This document shows positions 58,928 to 64,000 of a stretch of 64,000 nt of DNA, in pieces; within the stretch, counting starts at the first letter, position 1; the number at the start of each line of letters is the position of its first letter. The notes beneath the pieces were generated by a model. It saw only the letters and a list, made by a program, of their open reading frames with translations. It searched no databases and was not told the DNA's origin. This DNA is from Flectonema sp. DT1601 (Eukaryota; Euglenozoa; Diplonemea; Diplonemida; Diplonemidae): positions 248,001 through 312,000 of the forward strand of contig OZ025810.1 in assembly GCA_964019425.1 (NCBI GenBank), in the 5' to 3' direction. The position numbers and the translations under genes were made by a program.

Positions 58928-60665
58928 TCACTACCCGTTATAACTAGTAAGTATGTTACTGAGGTATAATCAAAGTGCTTTGGTAGAAAAGGAAAAATAA
59001 AATAAATAAAATTAAAAAAAAAAAAGTAAAATCAATTTTTTTTTGCAGACTGTTGTATGGACCCCAACTTGGGTTCGCACCGTGATAAATTCACAACGCA
59101 GTATGGGTATTTGGGTTCGCATTCTCCTTCTTCGAAAAGAGAATTAGCAACAGTCAAAAAGTCCTGAAGAGGGAATATTGCATATAATTCACTTTTTTTT
59201 TTTTCTTAGACCTCTGGGGGAGCACAAGGTCGCTTTGAGATAACGAGTTTGCGCGGAGGCATAAAAAAGAGAGAGGAATGTGTATTTTCTTTTTCTCAAA
59301 GAAAACTGCATTAATCACCAAGAAAAACTCCCCAATAAGCGGGAATAAATTAAACAAGAAATACAAAAAAAAAGTGCTATAGCTACTGACTACTTGGAAG
59401 TTAGAATCAAAAAAAGATGATTTTGGTGCCCACAATGAATATTGCAGATGGTGAGGAAATGGGAGGGGTGATTGTCTAACAATCCAGAAACAGTAAAATG
59501 AGCAGAAAGGAAAATGGGGAAGCTTGCAACTTGGACTAATCACTTAAATTGAGCAACTATCAGCCAGAGATGTTCATCTCCACCGCAATCCCTTTCTTAA
59601 TTTAAATTTATTTTTCTTCGTTTCCTTCTACAAAGCAGGTGTATTACGAACACGTCGGTGGTTATTTTCGGTTGGTGAACACTTTAAACCACACCCCCCC
59701 CCCCCCCCCCCCTTTTTGATACGAAAAAAAAAGAAGAAAAAAAAAAAAAAAAAAAAACAAACAAACAAACAAACAAACAAAAAATAACTAAATAAATAGA
59801 TAAATAAATAAAAATTATATAATTAAACGAAATGAAAAAAAAAAAGGATCTTTTGCATATATTTGAGGAGTTAGATTTGTTCAGACTGTTTTCATGTATG
59901 TTATTCTATTCTATTTTTTTTTTTTTTTTTTTTTTTTGCTTTCTTTCTTTTTTTTCTTTCTTTCCATTATTTTTTTTTTTTTTTAAATGTTCAGATGCAT
60001 TAAGACAGATATCTTCGAAGAAACGAATCCTGTGACGCTACCACCTCGCCCGCCGAAAACCTTAAATACTTCTGAAGAAGCAGTTCATTATAATTAGGAA
60101 AAGAAAAACTATTCAAAATTAGCTTTATATTTCGTTTGAACGCAGACAGAATCCTGTCGCTCAGGGAAAAGTAAAGAAATACAAGGCTTTTCAATCTGAA
60201 TAATTTCTCCTACGACTTCATCGGTACAAAAAAAGAACCATTCAGATTAGCCTTATATTTCGTTCTCCTGGCATAGTTTTTTCGTTGAACGCAGACAAAA
60301 ATGTCGCACGTGGGGGAAAATCATGACCATAAGAAATATCGGCTTTCAATCTGAATAATTTTTTCTCCGACTTCGTCGGAACATTAAAAAAAAAAAAAAA
60401 AAAAAAAAGAAATAAAAAAGTACTAATTACTATTTCAGTTGAAAACAGGCAGTTAGCTGCGAAGAGGGGTATTGGTAGGATCGACAATAAAATTTTCACT
60501 GATTGGGAAAGATACAATTATAGACCCCCGAATAATAGATATCTGAATATATAAATTAAAAAAAAATTTAAAAAAAAAAAGCGGGAAAACCGCTGTTTTC
60601 AACCGCATTTAGATTCATTTAGATTCATTGAGAAAAAACAAAACATTCCGATGTCACAAACTAAC
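58928..60665. other. Intergenic between the gene C upstream region and gene D
   Basis: Contains a diverged copy of the giant-gene downstream flank (about 59,046-59,460), a 19-C run (59,694-59,712) followed by A, CAAA and TAAA tracts (to about 59,820), T tracts (59,915-59,985) and a diverged tandem duplication (60,115-60,383). Frames in this area are homopolymer-driven. No gene supported. Confidence 0.65.
60115..60383. repeat. Diverged tandem duplication, about 120-137 bp units
   Basis: Both units run from 'ATTAG(C)CTTATATTTCGTT' through 'GAACGCAGACA' and 'TTTCAATCTGAATAATTT' to 'CGACTTC(A/G)TCGG'. The second unit has extra bases after TTCGTT. Confidence 0.9.
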
Positions 60666-63600
60666 TTAAATAACACGCTCAGTATCCATCTTCGGGTTCA
60701 TTTCTAGGGATCTGGAATTGCCGTTCTCTACGTCATTTTCAACCACTTTTTTGTTGCAGTAGAAGCAGTACACTAGTACAGAAATAACAATAAGACCGAA
60801 AAGGGAGGCTAAGGTTGCAATAATAACCTTGCAAGTATCATCACAAGACGAATCATTGTCTTTGGTTACAATTGGAACAGGAGTCGCTACGGCATTAAGC
60901 TTCACCACCCCGGCAGAGGTTGCTCCAGTTCCTGCGAATGTACCTCCACTTCCCTTTGCTACCTCTGCATCAATCAAATCAAAAATTGCTTGCGGATCAG
61001 CTCCAGTTTTCACTATCAGAATGTAGTGAGAAACAGTTGTAGAATTCTGAAGTACAGCTACTCCTCTTGAAGCCATCACATTAGATTCAACACATCCAGC
61101 AGCTAATCTTTCAGCAACAGTGTTTGGACATGCATTCGAAGGACAAGCAGCTACTGGACACCCGAACAGTACAGTAATAGTCTGAACGTTATCTCCTCCA
61201 GCAGCTCTCAACCGTTGTCCAACAGCGTCATACTGTATCTCCGAGGAATCGATATTGAAGTTCACCATACCAACGTTTTGTCCATCAGTTGAAGCAGGAG
61301 GAACAGCAGTCGGTACGGCTGTCGGTTCGGCAGTTGGGATTACAGTCGGCACGGTAGTTGGGGCGGCAGTAGGGACGGCAGTTGGGATGGCAGTAGGGAT
61401 GGCGGTTGGGACTGTAGTTGGGGCGGCAGTCGGCGCGGCAGTCGGCGCGGCAGTCGGCGCGGCAGTCGGCGCGGCAGTCGGCGCGGCAGTCGGCGCGGCA
61501 GTCGGCGCGGCAGTCGGCGCGGCAGTCGGCGCGGCAGTCGACGCGGCAGTTGGTGCGGCAGTCGGTGCGGCAGTCGGTGCGGCAGTCGGTGCGGCAGTCG
61601 GTGCGGCAGTCGGTGCGGCAGTCGGTGCGGCAGTCGGTGCGGCAGTCGGTGCGGCAGTCGGTGCGGCAGTCGGTGCGGCAGTCGGTGCGGCAGTCGGTGC
61701 GGCAGTCGGTGCGGCAGTCGGTGCGGCAGTCGGTGCGGCAGTCGGTGCGGCAGTCGGCGATGCAGTCGGCGCTGCTGTTGGCGCGGCAGTCGGTGCGGCA
61801 GTCGGCGATGCAGTCGGCGCAGCTGTTGGCGCGGCAGTCGGTGCGATAGTCGGCGCGGTAGTCGGCGCGACAGTTGGGACGGTAGTCGGGACAGCAGTCG
61901 GGATGGTAGTAGGCTCGGCCGTCGGAAAGGCAGTAGGCACAGCAGTCGGAACGATCGTAGGCACAGTCGCTGGTACAACAGTCGGCACTGCTGTAGGGCT
62001 GGCTGTAGAGATAACAGTATCATCTACCGGAGAATCATCAAGTGGTGTATCTAAAGGAGTCATATCATCACTTGGAGTACTAACATCAATAGGACTGTAC
62101 TCTTCTACAGGACTATCATTAGGAGAATCATTCATATTACTATCACTGTCACTATCACTTCTGCTGTCACTATTATCATTACAAGGTGACTCACCAAATT
62201 TTGTACCAGCAGGACAAAAATCTAAACTCTCAACCTCAAAAACTGGAACAATCATTTCAACCAATTCAATAATCAAATGATCAACGTCTGAATGAGCTGA
62301 AGATTTCTCAACTGCAGTCATGCGGCTCTTCATCAACATCTGAGTCTCAACAATTGGCATAAAGAATACCGATTCCCACACGACGTGAATTTCATGCATT
62401 GCATGACTATGTTCACTGCTTTCATCAGTCTGCTTCAAATGACGAGCCGATTTCTCAGGAATTGCTTTCTCATTACCACTCATGTGCTCCATGTGTTCGG
62501 CATTCATGTCCATTGACTCGGATCCGCTGTGATCTTGACCGTGCATTGACGGGACCTTGTACAAAGGTACGTAGAGTTGAGGCATGTGCACGTCGATGTG
62601 CACGTTGTGGGCATCTTCATTCTTCGGCTCGTCGGACTTTTGGAATGCAACAACAGGAACGCAGTAATTTGGTAGGCTTTTCTCTACATCCGGATGAGAC
62701 ATGTCTTCAGATGCAGCGTCTTTCGGACTCTCATCATGTGGAGCCTCTTCTCCCGGCTTCTTATCATGCGGCATCTCACGAACAGGGAACGGCAAGACAG
62801 GAAGGAAGAAAGGAGGTTCGTTCATGTTGTACACGAGACTATCTTCCGAATTCTTGTAGTCGGTGCTGCCACTCATTTTGTCATCATTAGATGCGTCAAC
62901 TTCCGACATGCGATGAGGACCTTCCAAAAGTAACTCAGGGTAGCTGAGGACAGGAATGAAATACTTCTCCAAAAACATTTCACTCCCGTGTTCACCTCCT
63001 GGAAATTTGTGGTCGGCCGGCTCTCCGTTATCAGCTTTCTGGTCGGATGGCTCACTTCCTGAATTCGAATGGCCCGCTTCGTGCTTCATCTCTCCCATCG
63101 GATGATCATCAGAACTACTTTCCTTCATGTGAGTGAAAGGCAAGACAGGAATGTAAAGGACACGCTTGTCCATTGACATATCATCCAAGTGCTCGGCAGA
63201 ACCGTCGCTATTCTTAACCTCACCCTCCATCTGAATTTCGAGAACAGGGATGAAGAACTTCGGCTTCTTCATTTCCGGCATCGCATGGCTGCTTGAATCT
63301 TCAGCATACTTATATTCACCATTGACAGTAGCATGTTCACCACTCTCATTCATAGGGGCAGGCTTCAGGTCTGAATAATTACTCTTCATAGGCGGCACTG
63401 ATCCATCCTTCTCTTCAACTACAGTCTCAGGCTTCTCTGAAGTCTTTTCTTCATGTTGCACTTCTTCAAATGGAATAACAGGAATGAAGTATTTCGACAT
63501 GTCCATTCCATTAATTGGAGGCATGCCAACAGATGGACCTTCGTTGTTGTGCTTGGCCTTCTCCATGTCAGGGTGCGGGTAGATTGGAATGTAGAACAAC

Positions 63601-64000
63601 GGGCGTCTCTCTTGCTCTCTCATGTATTCCATTCTCTTGTAACTTCCATCCATCTCAGGGTGGCCCATCTTGTAACCCATTCCACTGTGACTATCATCAC
63701 CTTCCTTCATTCCAGAGTGGTCCATCTTGTAACCCATTCCACTGTGACTATCATCACCTTCCTTCATTCCAGAGTGGTCCATCTTGTAACCCATTCCACT
63801 GTGACTATCATCACCTTCTTTCATTCCAGAGTGGTCCATCTTGTAACCCATTCCACTGTGACTATCATCACCTTCCTTCATTCCAGAGTGGTCCATCTTG
63901 TAACCCATTCCACTGTGACTATCATCACCTTCCTTCATTCCAGAATGGTCCATCTTGTAACCCATTCCACTGTGACTATCATCACCTTCCTTCATTCCAG
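60666..64000 (-). CDS. Giant modular surface protein D, partial (5' end outside window)
   Basis: The frame is open from its stop at 60,666 to the right edge (at least 1,110 aa). It shows the last module of the family: at least six Met/His 19-residue units at the edge, the series of [FY]xIP[VI] motifs, then a stalk, the conserved juxtamembrane domain and a transmembrane helix (VIIATLASLFGLIVISVLVY). The module is closest to module 6 of gene A (both have VWESVFFMP and the Asp/Ser segment before the stalk). It also carries an insert (SNYSDLKPAPMNESGEH) related to the one in gene C. The stalk is PTAA, not PTAV. The cytoplasmic tail differs from A and C (NSRSLEMNPKMDTERVI), and the downstream DNA is only distantly related, so D is the oldest visible split of the cluster. 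Confidence 0.9.
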   Translation of the reverse strand, partial: GMKEGDDSHSGMGYKMDHSGMKEGDDSHSGMGYKMDHSGMKEGDDSHSGMGYKMDHSGMKEGDDSHSGMGYKMDHSGMKEGDDSHSGMGYKMDHSGMKEGDDSHSGMGYKMGHPEMDGSYKRMEYMREQERRPLFYIPIYPHPDMEKAKHNNEGPSVGMPPINGMDMSKYFIPVIPFEEVQHEEKTSEKPETVVEEKDGSVPPMKSNYSDLKPAPMNESGEHATVNGEYKYAEDSSSHAMPEMKKPKFFIPVLEIQMEGEVKNSDGSAEHLDDMSMDKRVLYIPVLPFTHMKESSSDDHPMGEMKHEAGHSNSGSEPSDQKADNGEPADHKFPGGEHGSEMFLEKYFIPVLSYPELLLEGPHRMSEVDASNDDKMSGSTDYKNSEDSLVYNMNEPPFFLPVLPFPVREMPHDKKPGEEAPHDESPKDAASEDMSHPDVEKSLPNYCVPVVAFQKSDEPKNEDAHNVHIDVHMPQLYVPLYKVPSMHGQDHSGSESMDMNAEHMEHMSGNEKAIPEKSARHLKQTDESSEHSHAMHEIHVVWESVFFMPIVETQMLMKSRMTAVEKSSAHSDVDHLIIELVEMIVPVFEVESLDFCPAGTKFGESPCNDNSDSRSDSDSDSNMNDSPNDSPVEEYSPIDVSTPSDDMTPLDTPLDDSPVDDTVISTASPTAVPTVVPATVPTIVPTAVPTAFPTAEPTTIPTAVPTTVPTVAPTTAPTIAPTAAPTAAPTASPTAAPTAAPTAAPTASPTAAPTAAPTAAPTAAPTAAPTAAPTAAPTAAPTAAPTAAPTAAPTAAPTAAPTAAPTAAPTAAPTAAPTAASTAAPTAAPTAAPTAAPTAAPTAAPTAAPTAAPTAAPTAAPTTVPTAIPTAIPTAVPTAAPTTVPTVIPTAEPTAVPTAVPPASTDGQNVGMVNFNIDSSEIQYDAVGQRLRAAGGDNVQTITVLFGCPVAACPSNACPNTVAERLAAGCVESNVMASRGVAVLQNSTTVSHYILIVKTGADPQAIFDLIDAEVAKGSGGTFAGTGATSAGVVKLNAVATPVPIVTKDNDSSCDDTCKVIIATLASLFGLIVISVLVYCFYCNKKVVENDVENGNSRSLEMNPKMDTERVI
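61300..61995 (-). repeat. 12-bp repeats encoding the PTAA stalk of gene D
   Basis: About 58 units. The central block is very uniform PTAA (plus strand GGTGCGGCAGTC or GGCGCGGCAGTC), with PTAV, PTVV and PTAE units at both ends and PTAS near one end. A switch between GGC- and GGT- spellings near 61,550 marks two separately amplified blocks. Confidence 0.95.
63662..64000 (-). repeat. 57-bp array of gene D (at least 6 copies, cut by edge)
   Basis: Six visible copies of the unit encoding MDHSGMKEGDDSHSGMGYK, all Gly at residue 15. The array continues beyond the window. Confidence 0.95.

Overview
The window is nuclear DNA of a unicellular eukaryote. It has short GT-AG introns (60 to 226 nt), a cytosolic ribosomal protein L6 gene split into three exons, a RING/B-box/SPRY protein, secreted and membrane proteins with signal peptides, and intergenic DNA packed with A/T homopolymers. 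The species cannot be named from the sequence. A free-living protist is the best guess, because a bacterial-type phosphate acetyltransferase, secreted GH3 glycosidases and cyclase-like receptors occur together. The standard genetic code fits every gene. All convincing genes lie on the minus strand.

Layout: 1-201 is the edge of an EGF-repeat gene. 1,927-2,949 encodes phosphate acetyltransferase. 3,530-8,229 encodes a type I membrane protein with nine CxxC/GGGNG repeats. 9,444-23,396 holds two pairs of paralogues in the order GH3 - receptor - receptor - GH3, with decayed receptor 3' tips between them. 23,830-33,492 is a compact housekeeping stretch: coiled-coil protein, RPL6, PDZ protein, TRIM-like protein, DsbA-like thioredoxin-fold protein, a second coiled-coil protein, a small two-exon gene and an ArsC-like protein.

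From 33,493 to the right edge lies a tandem family of very large surface proteins, called A, B, C and D here. A is 4,686 aa in one open frame, C is 1,685 aa, B is a mosaic pseudogene, and D runs off the window. Each intact member has a signal peptide (where its start is visible), many copies of a short [FY]-x-[IVL]-P-[VIL] motif, a Thr/Pro-rich stalk of 4-residue repeats, a conserved Cys-containing juxtamembrane domain, one transmembrane helix and a short tail. Modules of A and D carry 19-residue Met/His/Asp repeats resembling the copper-binding ectodomain of Ctr1 and the Met/His motifs of bacterial CopA. This family, possibly a giant surface metal-binding or adhesive protein, is the most unusual content. 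A 430-bp MITE-like element with 39-bp inverted ends lies in one duplicated flank and is absent from two sister copies of that flank.
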